From Kitasatospora setae KM-6054 (GTDB lineage Bacteria; Actinomycetota; Actinomycetes; Streptomycetales; Streptomycetaceae), in NCBI RefSeq assembly GCF_000269985.1, contig NC_016109.1, forward strand, positions 7,839,001 to 7,903,000: a stretch of DNA of 64,000 nt. The letters are read 5' to 3'. The notes under the pieces are model-generated. The model did not search any database. It was given only the letters and a program-made list of their open reading frames with translations, and had not been told where the DNA came from. Position 1 is the first letter of the stretch; each line of letters begins with the position of its first letter. Below, piece after piece: positions 33,117 through 42,031 of this stretch. Position numbers and translations under genes: made by a program.

Positions 33117-35498
33117 GCCGCCGAGGCGGCCGATCCGTTCGGCGGTGAGGCAGGCCCGCACGATGGCGACCCGGACCAGCGGGCCGCCGAGGCCGCACTT
33201 GATGACGTAGAAGAGGACGAGGTTGGTGGAGGTGACCGCCAGGGCGTACACGTACACGTCGTGCAGGAAGCCCAGGTAGAGCAGCAGGCCGATGGTGAGG
33301 ACGGCGACCGCGTAGAACATCGAGGTCGGCGACCACTGGGTGAACGCCGCCAGGCCGGTGATCTTGCTGTCGTCCTCGGGCACCGTCGTCAGCCCGAGCC
33401 GCCGGGAGCGCGCGATGACGGCCCGGACGTACGCCAGGGTGATGACGTTGGCGAGCCAGGTGAGGATCTGGCCGATCGCCGAGTTGATCGGCCACCAGCG
33501 CGGCTCGACCAGCGTGATGGCGAGGACCAGGCCGCAGGGGACCACCGCCATGATCCGCATGGCGGCCTCGGTGACCAGGGCGAGCCGGCTCAGCGAGCCG
33601 GACCCGCGGCCGACGGCGAGCGGCGTCAGGCCCGAGAACAGCATCTGGTAGTACTTCGGGGCGGCTATCGCGTAGGACAACCCGACCATGCGGGCCGGGA
33701 GGTTGGCCCGCCAGTCCGGGACCGCGTAGTCCGCGTGCCGCCAGGAGTCGACGATCGGCAGGCCGTCGGGGGTGCCGCCGAGGTGCTGGGCCAGCTCGAT
33801 CAGGCGGTTGTCCCAGGACAGGTTCAGGTCGCGGGACAGCCAGGTCAGGACGGTGAAGTTGGTCAGCGCCCACACCAGGGCCGACAGCAGCGACCAGCCG
33901 AGCAGCCAGGTGGCCAGCGGCTGCCGGCTGCCGTCCGTCGCGGCGGTGCCGCGCCGCCTGCGGTGGCGCCACAGGCGCCACTCCCGGCCGGGGTCGCCCG
34001 CCAGCGGCCGGGCCAGCTCGCGCAGCGCCCGCCAGCCGGACTCGACCCGCAGCTCGCCGCTGTCCCGCTCGGCGGCCCGTACCAGTTCGAGCTCGGCGAG
34101 GAAGGCCGCCTTCAGCCGGAGGTAGGAGAAGTCCCGCCGCCCCGGATCGGAGAAGATCAGCAGGCGCCGCTCCGGGACGGCGTCGACCAGGTCCTCCAGG
34201 AACCGGGCCAGTTGCGGGGCGCGCATGTGGAAGACGTCCGGCACCACCCACTCGCCGCTCTCCACCCCGGTGCCGAAGAGCGTCAGCAGCCGGCCCAGCG
34301 AGTACAGGTCGGCCCGGGGTATCTCGCCGTCCCCGGCCCGCACCTCGGGCGCGATGTAGGAGGGCGCCGCCCCGGTGCCGCCGGTGATGGTGTGCGTGTA
34401 CAGGTAGTTGCGGCCGAGATCGACCAGCCGGAAGGCGCCGTCGGCGGCCGAGACGATGATGTTGGACGGCGACAGGTCCGCGTGGACACCGCCCGGCCCG
34501 CCGCGCGACGGATCGTCCGCGGCGACCTGCTGGAGCTCCGCCAGCGCGTCGAACAGCCGCACGCCCTGCTCGCGGAGCCGGTCGAGGCTCAGCCGCAGCT
34601 CGCCCGCGGGACGACCGGCCGCCTCGGCCCGGACGGTCTCGGCGAGGGTCCGGCCCTCGATGAACTCCATCATGATCCAGGTGTCGTGGCTGGCCCACAC
34701 CCGCACCAGGTGCCGCAGGTCCCGGGCGGCCGACCCGTAGGTCCGCGCGTACTCCCGGGTCGCCTTGGCCAGGGTCTCGATCCCGGTGAACGGGTAGAGG
34801 ATCAGCTTCAGCGCGAAGCTCGGGCTGACACCGTGCACCGCCCCGGCGGTGCTCCCGCGCAGGATCACGGACGTGCTCCCGTGCCGGTGGAAGCGCAGCT
34901 CCGGGGACATCGCCCGCCACTCCCGGACCGCCTGCGCGTTCTCCCGCGCGTCCTCCGGCGCGGAGCGCGGCCCGGCGGGCTCCGGAGCGTAGACGGCCGA
35001 CACCACCCGGCTGACCTCCCGGTCCGCGACGAGCACCGCGCAGACCGCCGCGCAGTCGTGGGTGAGGGCGGCCCCGTCCGCACCGTGGGCGGCGCCGGCC
35101 GAACCCGTCGTCAGGACGCGGGAGCGCTGCGCCTCGGACTCGGCGAGGCCGACGAGGGTGAGCAGGAAGAGCCCGGTGAACCCGAAGACGTCGGCGCAGG
35201 CCGCCCGGAGCGCCTCGTCCTGACCCCGGTAGGAGGTGCACCAGTCCGTCAGCCGGGCGATCAGGGCCGTCCGCGAGCCGAGCCCGAACCGGGTGTCGAA
35301 GGAACGCTCGTCCACCGGCACGTCCTGCAGGATCCGCCGCCAGGCGGCCCGCCGGCCCGCCGACCGCCTGGCGGTCTCCGGCCCGGAGGCCAGCAGGCCC
35401 AGGACCGACCGCAGGGCGGCCGTGTCCTCCCGGCTATGGCCGGTCAGGCCGCGCAGGGCCGTGAGCACCGGATCGAGCGTTGCTCCTTGGGGCGCCAT
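33111..35498 (-). CDS. Membrane protein with N-terminal kinase-like domain
   Basis: A 795-residue protein. The first ~190 residues match no family I recognise. A protein-kinase-like domain spans about 200-460: SFALKLILYPF supplies the lysine, GGVHADLSPSNIIV is the catalytic loop (Asp and Asn kept, Arg of HRD replaced by Ala), LVDLGRNYLY is a DLG version of DFG, and YIAPEVRAGD is the APE region. From about 540 onward there are roughly six membrane helices (LLGWSLLSALVWALTNF to YALAVTSTNLVLFYVI). ATG 35498 has GGAG 8 nt upstream and overlaps the end of the patatin gene by 65 bp. The overlap implies coupled expression. It may be active or atypical as a kinase; the substrate is unknown. Confidence 0.82.
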   Translation of the reverse strand: MAPQGATLDPVLTALRGLTGHSREDTAALRSVLGLLASGPETARRSAGRRAAWRRILQDVPVDERSFDTRFGLGSRTALIARLTDWCTSYRGQDEALRAACADVFGFTGLFLLTLVGLAESEAQRSRVLTTGSAGAAHGADGAALTHDCAAVCAVLVADREVSRVVSAVYAPEPAGPRSAPEDARENAQAVREWRAMSPELRFHRHGSTSVILRGSTAGAVHGVSPSFALKLILYPFTGIETLAKATREYARTYGSAARDLRHLVRVWASHDTWIMMEFIEGRTLAETVRAEAAGRPAGELRLSLDRLREQGVRLFDALAELQQVAADDPSRGGPGGVHADLSPSNIIVSAADGAFRLVDLGRNYLYTHTITGGTGAAPSYIAPEVRAGDGEIPRADLYSLGRLLTLFGTGVESGEWVVPDVFHMRAPQLARFLEDLVDAVPERRLLIFSDPGRRDFSYLRLKAAFLAELELVRAAERDSGELRVESGWRALRELARPLAGDPGREWRLWRHRRRRGTAATDGSRQPLATWLLGWSLLSALVWALTNFTVLTWLSRDLNLSWDNRLIELAQHLGGTPDGLPIVDSWRHADYAVPDWRANLPARMVGLSYAIAAPKYYQMLFSGLTPLAVGRGSGSLSRLALVTEAAMRIMAVVPCGLVLAITLVEPRWWPINSAIGQILTWLANVITLAYVRAVIARSRRLGLTTVPEDDSKITGLAAFTQWSPTSMFYAVAVLTIGLLLYLGFLHDVYVYALAVTSTNLVLFYVIKCGLGGPLVRVAIVRACLTAERIGRLGGR

Positions 35499-36564
35499 TC
35501 GCGGTCTCCACCACAGTCAGCCGGGGGATGGCGTGGATGCGGCCCTGGGCGAGCAGGGAGACCGGGCGGTCCTCCAACGCGCAGAAAGCCGTCTCGTAGG
35601 CCGTACGGGCGTGTTCGAGCAGCACGTGCCGGTCCATCTCGTGCCGCTTCAGCTCCGGCATCCAGGGCAGCGGAGCGAGGTCCAGCACGTACGGCCCGGC
35701 CCCGCCGGACGGGTGCCGCTGAGCGCGCAGCCACTCCTGGTCGCGGTACTTCTGCCGGATCGCCGCCAGGTAGCCGCGCCCCAGACCGGGACGCAGCCGC
35801 TCCAGGTACAGGTACGTGTAGCGGTGCATCAGGGACGTGCTCCCGCCGGCCCGTTCGCGCATCGGGCGGGTGCTCAGCGAGAGGACGTGGGTGCAGCCGT
35901 CGTCGAGCGCGAGCCGGAACGGGAGCGCCGTGAGCACCCCGCCGTCCACGGCCCGCCCGCCCTGCGGGGTGCGCGCGGTGCCGGGGACCGCGATCGGCAG
36001 CCAGGCGGAGGCGCGCAGCGCCGCCTTGAGCTCCGCCTTGGAGGCGAAGTCCCGCAGCACGACCGTCCGCAGCCCGTCGACATCGGTGATCGGCACGGCC
36101 AGCCGGGTCGCGGCACTGATCACCGCCGCGTAATCCAGCGGCTTGACCCGCTCCATGACGTAGTCGAAGGAGTAGTCGAGATTGAGGATCGGCTTCTGCC
36201 GCAACGCCCTGGAGAAGTCGACGAAACGGCGCGTCGTCAGGTCGTCGTAGTAGATCGAAAGCGAATACCAGGTGTTTCCCGCCAGGAAGTAGGCGCCGTT
36301 TATGCCGCCCGCCGAACAGCCGTAGACCACGTCGAACGCGTCCTTGAACCCGTGGTCCTCCAGCTGGCACAGCATCGCGGCCGACACCACCCCGCGCATG
36401 CCCCCGCCCTCCACGGCCAGCGCGACCCGCGCGCCGTCGGTGCGGGCGCCGGGGAGGCTGCCCGAGTCGCGTCTCGACCGCAGGACGTCGAGTACGGGGT
36501 GATCGGGTTCCCAGTATCCTCGTGCAGGTACGAACGCATCGGCCACAGTGACGTACTGTGCCAT
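35434..36564 (-). CDS. Patatin-like phospholipase
   Basis: A 376-residue lipid hydrolase of the patatin family. The oxyanion loop is EGGGMRGVVSAAM, the nucleophile elbow is YGCSAGGINGAYF (GXSXG, Ser near residue 84), and the dyad Asp is in AVDGGVLTALPF. All catalytic parts are intact. No signal peptide or membrane helix is seen. It should cleave acyl chains from membrane lipids from the cytosolic side. Its last 65 bp overlap the start of the kinase/membrane gene, so the two form a tight pair. A cluster of palindromes lies just upstream. Confidence 0.92.
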   Translation of the reverse strand: MAQYVTVADAFVPARGYWEPDHPVLDVLRSRRDSGSLPGARTDGARVALAVEGGGMRGVVSAAMLCQLEDHGFKDAFDVVYGCSAGGINGAYFLAGNTWYSLSIYYDDLTTRRFVDFSRALRQKPILNLDYSFDYVMERVKPLDYAAVISAATRLAVPITDVDGLRTVVLRDFASKAELKAALRASAWLPIAVPGTARTPQGGRAVDGGVLTALPFRLALDDGCTHVLSLSTRPMRERAGGSTSLMHRYTYLYLERLRPGLGRGYLAAIRQKYRDQEWLRAQRHPSGGAGPYVLDLAPLPWMPELKRHEMDRHVLLEHARTAYETAFCALEDRPVSLLAQGRIHAIPRLTVVETANGAPRSNARSGAHGPARPDRP

Positions 36565-36613
36565 GCCGGGCTCGCGGTCGACAGGGTTTTCTCCCGGCCG
36601 ACCGGAGCGGGAT

Positions 36614-36659
36614 GCGGAATTCCGGTTGTCATTTCACATGTGAGAGCCGGGAATTCCGC
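36614..36659. promoter_or_regulatory. Palindrome cluster between patatin and FUSC genes
   Basis: GCGGAATTCCGG (36614-36625) and CCGGGAATTCCGC (36647-36659) are complementary with one bulged base and can form a hairpin. The spacer contains a separate perfect palindrome, TCACATGTGA (36634-36643). This A+T-richer patch lies 50 bp upstream of the patatin start and 22 bp beyond the FUSC stop. It may be a terminator for the FUSC gene, an operator for the patatin pair, or both. Confidence 0.55.
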
Positions 36660-36680
36660 CTCCGAATGATCGTCCCGGAA

Positions 36681-38606
36681 TCACCCGACGGTTCCGGCCC
36701 CGGCCCTGACTCCCGCTTTCGCCCCCGCTCCGGTGAGCCGTGGCCCGCTCGCGCGGGCCCGGTCGGCGGGCGGGTGCGGCCGGTCGAGGCGGTGCAGGCG
36801 GTCGGCGAGGCGGTGCAGGTGGTGGCGGGTGGTGTCGAAGTGCTGGTGCTCGGCGGGGTCGGGCGCGGGGGCGAGGGCGGCCTCGACGGTCCGCTCGACC
36901 TCGTCGATCAGCGCGGCCCAGCGGGCGGTGGAGCCCTGCCGCCATGGCGGTTCGCGCCGGGCGCGCTCGAACTCGGCGCGGGCCTTGGCGAGTTGGAGGT
37001 GCGGGGCGAGGACGGTACGGGGGCGGTGCGGGGTCAGGGCGAGGGTGGTCTGTTCGACGGCGACGGCCAGCCGGCGGGCCACCGCGTGCTGGCGCTGGCC
37101 CGGGTTGAGCAGTTCGCAGGCCAGCACGGAGGCCAGGCAGCCGATCGCGCAGCAGGCCAGGTTGGGCAGCAGCAGCGGCAGGCCGGGGTCGCCGGCGAGC
37201 TGGGTGGCCATCATGACGACGGTGGCCAGCGCCGCCGCCTGGTACAGGTAGCCGGTGCCGGAGAGTGCCGGGACGAGTCCGGCCGCCAGCGCGAGGACGG
37301 CGAGCAGCGCCGAGTCGGGCCCGGCCAGGGTCAGCACCAGTCCGCTGCCGAGCAGGCCGAGCGCGGTGCCGCAGAATCGTTCCAGCGCGCGGCCGGCGAC
37401 CGGCCCGATGTCCGGCCGGCAGACGAAGGTCACGTTCAGCACCGCCCAGTACGGGTGCGGCAGGTCGAAGTACGCGGCCGCCGCGCCCGCCAGCAGCAGC
37501 GCCAGGCCGACCCGCAGGCCGCACAGCCAGGACCGCGGGTCCGCCAGCACCGCCCGGGCCACCGCCCGCCGCCGCCCGTCCCGCCAGTCGCCCGGCGCGA
37601 CCGGCACGGCCGGTGCGGGTGATGCGGTCAGCCCGTCCCCGCCCCGCACCGCCGCCCGCGCGGCCCGCGCCAGCCGTTCGTCCAGCGGCCCGCCCGCCCC
37701 CGGCCACGCCGCGTCCGCTGTCGCCCCGTCCGCCGTCGCCGCGTTCGAGGCGCGCCGCCCCGCCGCGTGCCGTCCCGCCGCGATCCGTCCCGCCTCGGCG
37801 CGCAGCCGTTCGCGCAGCGCCGGGTCGGAGGCGAGTGCGCGCGCGCCGGCCGAGGAGGCCGTCTCGGCGAGGGCGAGCAGTCCGGGCAGGTGGCGGGCGA
37901 GCAGCGGGCTGCCGCCGACCGCGCCGGTGTGCCGGGCCCGTTCCACCGCGTCGTGCAGTTCGCGCCGCCGGGCCGTTCCGGCGGTTCCCGCCGCGTCCGG
38001 TTCCAGGACGGCCGCGCAGCCGGCCAGGCAGTGGGCGAGCAGGGCGCGTTCGGCCCGGCCGCGGAAGAACGGGCGTCCGGCCAGGGCCAGCGCCACCACC
38101 GACAGGCCGCCGAGCAGCAGCAGCGCGGGCGGCCGCCAGAGCGGGCCGGGCAGGGGCAGGTCGAGCGCGACCTGGGCGTCCATCAGCAGGATCATCGCGC
38201 CGAGCGAGCCCTCCAGGCTGAGGCAGGCCAGCGTCCCGGCGAGCACCCCCAGCGCGGGCAGCAGGTACGGGGCGAACGCCGTCCCCTCGGCCGAGAGGGT
38301 CGCGAACGCCCCTGCCACGCCCAGCAGTTGGGGCAGCAGCATGGTGATCGCCCGGTGCCGGTAGGCGGCCGCCACGTCGGTCAGCACCGCCGAGAGCGCG
38401 CCCAGCGCGACCATCACCCCCTCGGCGGGCCGCCCGGCCAGCAGGCCGAGGCCGACGGGCGCGCTCACCGCGCACAGCGAGCGCCAGGCCGCGGACGAGA
38501 CGGCGGGCCGCCGCCGGGGAGCACAGGTCTGCCGCACCCAGGGCAGCAGCGAGTCGGACCGGAACGCGTGGTGACGCCCGTGTCGAAGAGTTGACATGCC
38601 GCACAT
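36681..38606 (-). CDS. FUSC-family membrane transporter
   Basis: A 641-residue protein of the FUSC / aromatic-acid-exporter type. It has two blocks of membrane helices (about 40-180 and 350-490: RSLCAVSAPVGLGLLAG and GLRVGLALLLAGAAAAYFDL, with PYWAVLNVTFV typical of FUSC). Cytosolic regions rich in Arg/Ala lie between and after. Such proteins export small aromatic or organic compounds. The start is uncertain: ATG 38606 or ATG 38597 are 9 bp apart and neither has a good ribosome site. It stands alone, 171 bp from the ADP-ribosylglycohydrolase-like gene. Confidence 0.82.
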   Translation of the reverse strand: MCGMSTLRHGRHHAFRSDSLLPWVRQTCAPRRRPAVSSAAWRSLCAVSAPVGLGLLAGRPAEGVMVALGALSAVLTDVAAAYRHRAITMLLPQLLGVAGAFATLSAEGTAFAPYLLPALGVLAGTLACLSLEGSLGAMILLMDAQVALDLPLPGPLWRPPALLLLGGLSVVALALAGRPFFRGRAERALLAHCLAGCAAVLEPDAAGTAGTARRRELHDAVERARHTGAVGGSPLLARHLPGLLALAETASSAGARALASDPALRERLRAEAGRIAAGRHAAGRRASNAATADGATADAAWPGAGGPLDERLARAARAAVRGGDGLTASPAPAVPVAPGDWRDGRRRAVARAVLADPRSWLCGLRVGLALLLAGAAAAYFDLPHPYWAVLNVTFVCRPDIGPVAGRALERFCGTALGLLGSGLVLTLAGPDSALLAVLALAAGLVPALSGTGYLYQAAALATVVMMATQLAGDPGLPLLLPNLACCAIGCLASVLACELLNPGQRQHAVARRLAVAVEQTTLALTPHRPRTVLAPHLQLAKARAEFERARREPPWRQGSTARWAALIDEVERTVEAALAPAPDPAEHQHFDTTRHHLHRLADRLHRLDRPHPPADRARASGPRLTGAGAKAGVRAGAGTVG

Positions 38607-38777
38607 GCAAGGCGACGCCGCGCCGCCGCCGCCCCGACGCCGCCGCCGTCCTGCGCCGCCTGGAGGCGGGATTTCGCTTGGCCGGGGGAGACCGCGTGAC
38701 CAAAACGTTTCCCCTGAACGGAGCGCGTAACCTCCGGCCCTCCGCGTCCCCCGGCGCCGCCCCGCCCCCGTCGCCGT

Positions 38778-39845
38778 TCAGCCGCCCGGGTAGCGCAGCG
38801 TCCAGTACGGATCGGTGCCCTCGGTGTACGCGCCGCCGCCGGGGGAGGGGCCGCTCACCTCGCGGAGCAGGTCGCGGGCCAGCACGTCCAGCGCCCAGGC
38901 CAGTTCGAGCCGGGCGAGCTTGCCGGCCGGCAGCGCGTCGACGCCGTGCGCGGCGCCGAGGAACGCGCCTGCGGTGGCCGCGACCGAGGGGGCGTCGGGG
39001 GCGGCGGTCGCGGCGAAGCGCAGTGCGGACCCGATCTCGCCCGGCCGCCGGAAGCGGGTGAACACGTACAGGCCGCCGAGCAGCGCGGACACGGCGGTCG
39101 CGTCGGGCGCGAGCCGGGCCAGCGCGGTCGGGTCGGGGCCGTTCGCCGGGCCGGCCAGCAGCAGGCCGAGGGCTTCGGGCGGCACCGGCAGGTCGGCCAG
39201 CGCGGCGGGCAGGTGCGGCAGCGGGTCGGCGCCGGTGAGGCAGTGCGCGAGCAGTTCGGTGCCCCGCAGGGCGGCCTCCTGGGCGTCCGGCGCGCCGTGG
39301 GTGAGCTCGGCGATGCCGCGCACCACCTGGGCGTAGCCGTCGCCGCGCCCCAGGGCCCGCGCGACGGCCAGTCCCAGGGAGCGGGTCAGCGCGTGCGCCC
39401 CGCGGCTCGGGGTGGCGGGCCCGTCGGACGCCCCGGCGAGCAGCATGGCGACGGTGGCCGGGGCCGAACCGCGCCGCTCGCCCAGCTCCGGCACCTCGTA
39501 CAGCCACCCGTCCAGCCGCCCGCTGGCCGGGCCGGGCACGATGCCCTGGAGCACGCCCCACCGCCAGTAGGCGAACCGCACCACGGACGGCGGGTGGCAG
39601 ATCCCCCGGTGGTTCCAGCGCACCATCGCCCGGATGAACCCCTCGATGGTGAACGCCCCGAGCTGCGTCGCGACCCCGACCCGCAGCGTCCCCCGCTCCG
39701 GCCAGCGCCCGCGCAGCACCCCGGCCGCGTCCCCGAGCGCGGCCCCCAGCACCAGCCCGCGCGCCCGCGCCTCCTCCACCCGCACGGCCGCCTCCCCGGT
39801 CGCGTCCGCGTCCTCGTCCCCGGCCGCGTTCCCGCTCTCCGCCAT
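38778..39845 (-). CDS. ADP-ribosylglycohydrolase-family protein, degenerate metal sites
   Basis: A 355-residue all-helical protein. GLVLGAALGDAAG at the start and VAATAGAFLGAAHGVDALP near residue 305 match the framework of the ADP-ribosylglycohydrolase family, which removes ADP-ribose from proteins using two Mg ions. The metal motifs are altered: where TDDT is usual the sequence reads VATQLGAFT, and where DADT is usual it reads DAPS. It may bind ADP-ribose without cleaving, or act on another substrate. ATG 39845 has GGAGGAG upstream. It is divergent from the OsmC gene, with an 87-bp gap. Confidence 0.82.
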   Translation of the reverse strand: MAESGNAAGDEDADATGEAAVRVEEARARGLVLGAALGDAAGVLRGRWPERGTLRVGVATQLGAFTIEGFIRAMVRWNHRGICHPPSVVRFAYWRWGVLQGIVPGPASGRLDGWLYEVPELGERRGSAPATVAMLLAGASDGPATPSRGAHALTRSLGLAVARALGRGDGYAQVVRGIAELTHGAPDAQEAALRGTELLAHCLTGADPLPHLPAALADLPVPPEALGLLLAGPANGPDPTALARLAPDATAVSALLGGLYVFTRFRRPGEIGSALRFAATAAPDAPSVAATAGAFLGAAHGVDALPAGKLARLELAWALDVLARDLLREVSGPSPGGGAYTEGTDPYWTLRYPGG

Positions 39846-39932
39846 CCCGCTCCTCCGTCCGCCGCTCTCCGGCGGCCCATCCCATCACGGCCGGTCGTCC
39901 AGCGCCCCCGGCGTCCCCGTACGCTACCGGTC

Positions 39933-40472
39933 ATGACGAACACGACAGCGATCCAACGCCCGGGGCTGGCCCAGCACTTGAAGGAGAAGGGGGCGGCGAT
40001 GCGGGACGCCGCGCGGCGGCGGCCGGCCAGTGCGGACTGGGACGAGGAGGTCGGCGCGGTCTGCGTGGCCGACGACGCGACGGGGGTGCGCAAGGTCCGG
40101 GTGGGGGAGTGGTCGCTGCTCGGGGACGGCGGCGCGGACATCGGGGGGTACGGGCTGGGGCCGTCCTCGCCGGAGCTGCTGTGCGCGGTGGTCAGCACCT
40201 GCCTGACGCACACCGTGCTCTGCCTGGCGGCGCTGGACGACGTGCCGCTGGACCGGGTGGAGGTCCGGGTCCGGGCCCGGAACAACGACGCCCGGTTCTT
40301 CGGCGTGCCGACCGACGCGCCCGCCGTCCCGTACGACCTGACGGCCGACGTCGAACTGCGCGCCGACGTGCCGGAGGAGGTGCTGGCGGGGCTGCTCGCG
40401 GCGGCCGACGAGCGCTGCCCGATGCTGCGGATGGTGCGGGCCGAGCACGCGGTGGTGCTGCGCCGGGCCTGA
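39933..40472 (+). CDS. OsmC-family protein
   Basis: A 179-residue OsmC/Ohr-fold protein. GPSSPELLCAVVSTCLTHT carries the conserved helix with the two Cys positions of the family (LLCA and STCL). The strand-rich start (VRVGEWSLLGDGG) and the C-terminal RCPMLRMVRAEHAVVLRRA complete the fold. OsmC and Ohr proteins reduce organic peroxides; the more distant YhfA-like members are uncharacterised. ATG 39933 is the first start in frame. It is divergent from the ADP-ribosylglycohydrolase-like gene and convergent with the S53 peptidase gene. Confidence 0.85.
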   Translation: MTNTTAIQRPGLAQHLKEKGAAMRDAARRRPASADWDEEVGAVCVADDATGVRKVRVGEWSLLGDGGADIGGYGLGPSSPELLCAVVSTCLTHTVLCLAALDDVPLDRVEVRVRARNNDARFFGVPTDAPAVPYDLTADVELRADVPEEVLAGLLAAADERCPMLRMVRAEHAVVLRRA

Positions 40473-40530
40473 GACGGCGGCGGCCGTCCCGGGCCCGGCG
40501 CGGCGGGCGTGCCGGTGGGTGGACGTGGGG

Positions 40531-41775
40531 TCAGCCGGTGAAGGCGGCGGTCCCGTTGGGCGTGCCGAGGCCGGTCGGGCCGTCGTAGCCGGTGCCGGCG
40601 GTGCACAGGTAGGCGGGGGAGCAGGAGCCGTTGGAGCCGGTGGTGACGTCGAACAGCGCGGTGGTGTGCGCGTACGGGAAGGACGCCGGGCTGGAGCCGC
40701 TGGACGGGGCGCCGCCGAGGGCGTAGACGCCGGCGATGATCGGGGCGGCGGCGCTGGTCCCGCCGTAGACGGCCCAGCCGCTGCCGCCGTAGGTCTGGTA
40801 GACCGCGACGCCGGTGGCCGGGTCGGCGACCGCCGAGACGTCGGCGATGGTGCGCTTGGCGCAGCCGGTGTCCTTCTGCCAGCTGGGCTTGGCGTCGTAC
40901 TTGGAGCAGCCGGAGCCGGTGCCCTCGGTGGAGTTGGTCAGCCAGACGCTCTCCGACCAGCCGCGGGCGCTGCCGTCCCGCTTGAGCGCGGTGCCGCCGA
41001 CCGAGGTGACGTACCTGGAGGCGGCCGGGTACTGCGCGCCGTACGCCGAGTCGCCGGAGGAGACGGTGATGGCGACGCCCGGGTGGTTGAAGTACGAGGT
41101 GTCGTACGAGGTGTCGGCGGAGGACTCGCTGCCGCCGTAGCTGTTGGAGACGAACTTGGCGCCGAGGCTGACCGCAGTGTTCACCGAGGTGCCGAGGTTG
41201 GCCATGGTCGCGCTGCTCGCCTCGACCAGGATGATGTGCGCGTTGGGCGCGATCGCCGACACCATGTCGAGGTCGAGCGAGATCTCGCCCGCCCAGCCGG
41301 TGTTGTTCGCCGGCAGGGTGCTGCCGCCGGTCTGGCCGACCTGCCTGAAGCAGCCGCTGGCCTTCGTGCAGGCCGGCAGGCCGTACTGCGAGCGGTAGAC
41401 GGCCATGTCGGCCTCGGCGTTCGGGTCGTTGTACGCGTCGACGATCGCGATCGTCGTGCCCGCGCCGCCGTTCGCGGGCAGCTTGTACGCGCTCAGCAGG
41501 TCGCCCGGCCCGAAGCCGGACGGGGTGAGGCGCGGGCTGACGCCGAACGGCGCGACCTGTTCGACGGTGCTCGTCACGCGCAGCGCGTGGCAGGCCGCGT
41601 TGTCGCCGCGGGCGAGGGTCGCGCACGCCCGGACCCAGGAGGTGCCGCCCTTGGCGGCGGCCTGCGGGGCGGCGGTCGCGCCGGCCGGGACGGCGGTGGC
41701 GAGGGCGGAGAGCAGGAGGGCGGCGGAGCCCGCGGCGGCGAGGGCCGTGCGGCGGGCGGTGGCGGAAGTGCGCAT
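40531..41775 (-). CDS. Secreted S53 (sedolisin) peptidase
   Basis: A 414-residue exported serine-carboxyl peptidase. A signal peptide covers about residues 1-35. The catalytic Glu and Asp are in GEISLDLDM (E, then D four on), the oxyanion Asp in VSSGDSAYG, and the Ser in GGTSAAAPIIAG. The C-terminal calcium site fits DVTTGSNG and GYDGPTGLG. All active-site residues are present. The region between signal peptide and core is only about 65 residues, far shorter than the usual S53 propeptide. ATG 41775 has AAGGAGG upstream. Upstream DNA contains a 10-bp tandem array. Confidence 0.92.
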   Translation of the reverse strand: MRTSATARRTALAAAGSAALLLSALATAVPAGATAAPQAAAKGGTSWVRACATLARGDNAACHALRVTSTVEQVAPFGVSPRLTPSGFGPGDLLSAYKLPANGGAGTTIAIVDAYNDPNAEADMAVYRSQYGLPACTKASGCFRQVGQTGGSTLPANNTGWAGEISLDLDMVSAIAPNAHIILVEASSATMANLGTSVNTAVSLGAKFVSNSYGGSESSADTSYDTSYFNHPGVAITVSSGDSAYGAQYPAASRYVTSVGGTALKRDGSARGWSESVWLTNSTEGTGSGCSKYDAKPSWQKDTGCAKRTIADVSAVADPATGVAVYQTYGGSGWAVYGGTSAAAPIIAGVYALGGAPSSGSSPASFPYAHTTALFDVTTGSNGSCSPAYLCTAGTGYDGPTGLGTPNGTAAFTG

Positions 41776-41900
41776 GCGGAGGTGCCTCCTTGGCTGGGGT
41801 GACCGGAAGCGGTGCGTGCCGGGCCGCGCGGACGGATGGTGTCCGGGTGCGCGGCGGGGCGGGGCGCGGCGGCGGGGTGTGTCGGGGTCCGCCGAACGGC

Positions 41901-41950
41901 CGGGGTCCGTCGGGATCTGTCGTGGTCCGTCGTGGTCCGTCAGGGTCCGT
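41901..41950. repeat. Five tandem 10-bp units (CGKGGTCCGT)
   Basis: CGGGGTCCGT, CGGGATCTGT, CGTGGTCCGT, CGTGGTCCGT and CAGGGTCCGT follow without a gap, one unit per helical turn. The array lies between the divergent S53 and NUDIX genes, about 125 bp from the S53 start. It may be a cooperative binding site or a minisatellite. Two further GGGTCCGCGGAG-like copies follow nearby. Confidence 0.75.
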
Positions 41951-42031
41951 CGGGGGAGTCCGCGGAGGGGTCCGCGGAGACCGGCCGGGGCGAACCGGAG
42001 GACTGGCGTTCGACACTAGAAGGTCATGCCC

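Noticed and set aside
33111..36564. Patatin pair as a CBASS anti-phage system
   Set aside because: CBASS needs a CD-NTase cyclase. None is present nearby, and the partner is a kinase-like membrane protein.
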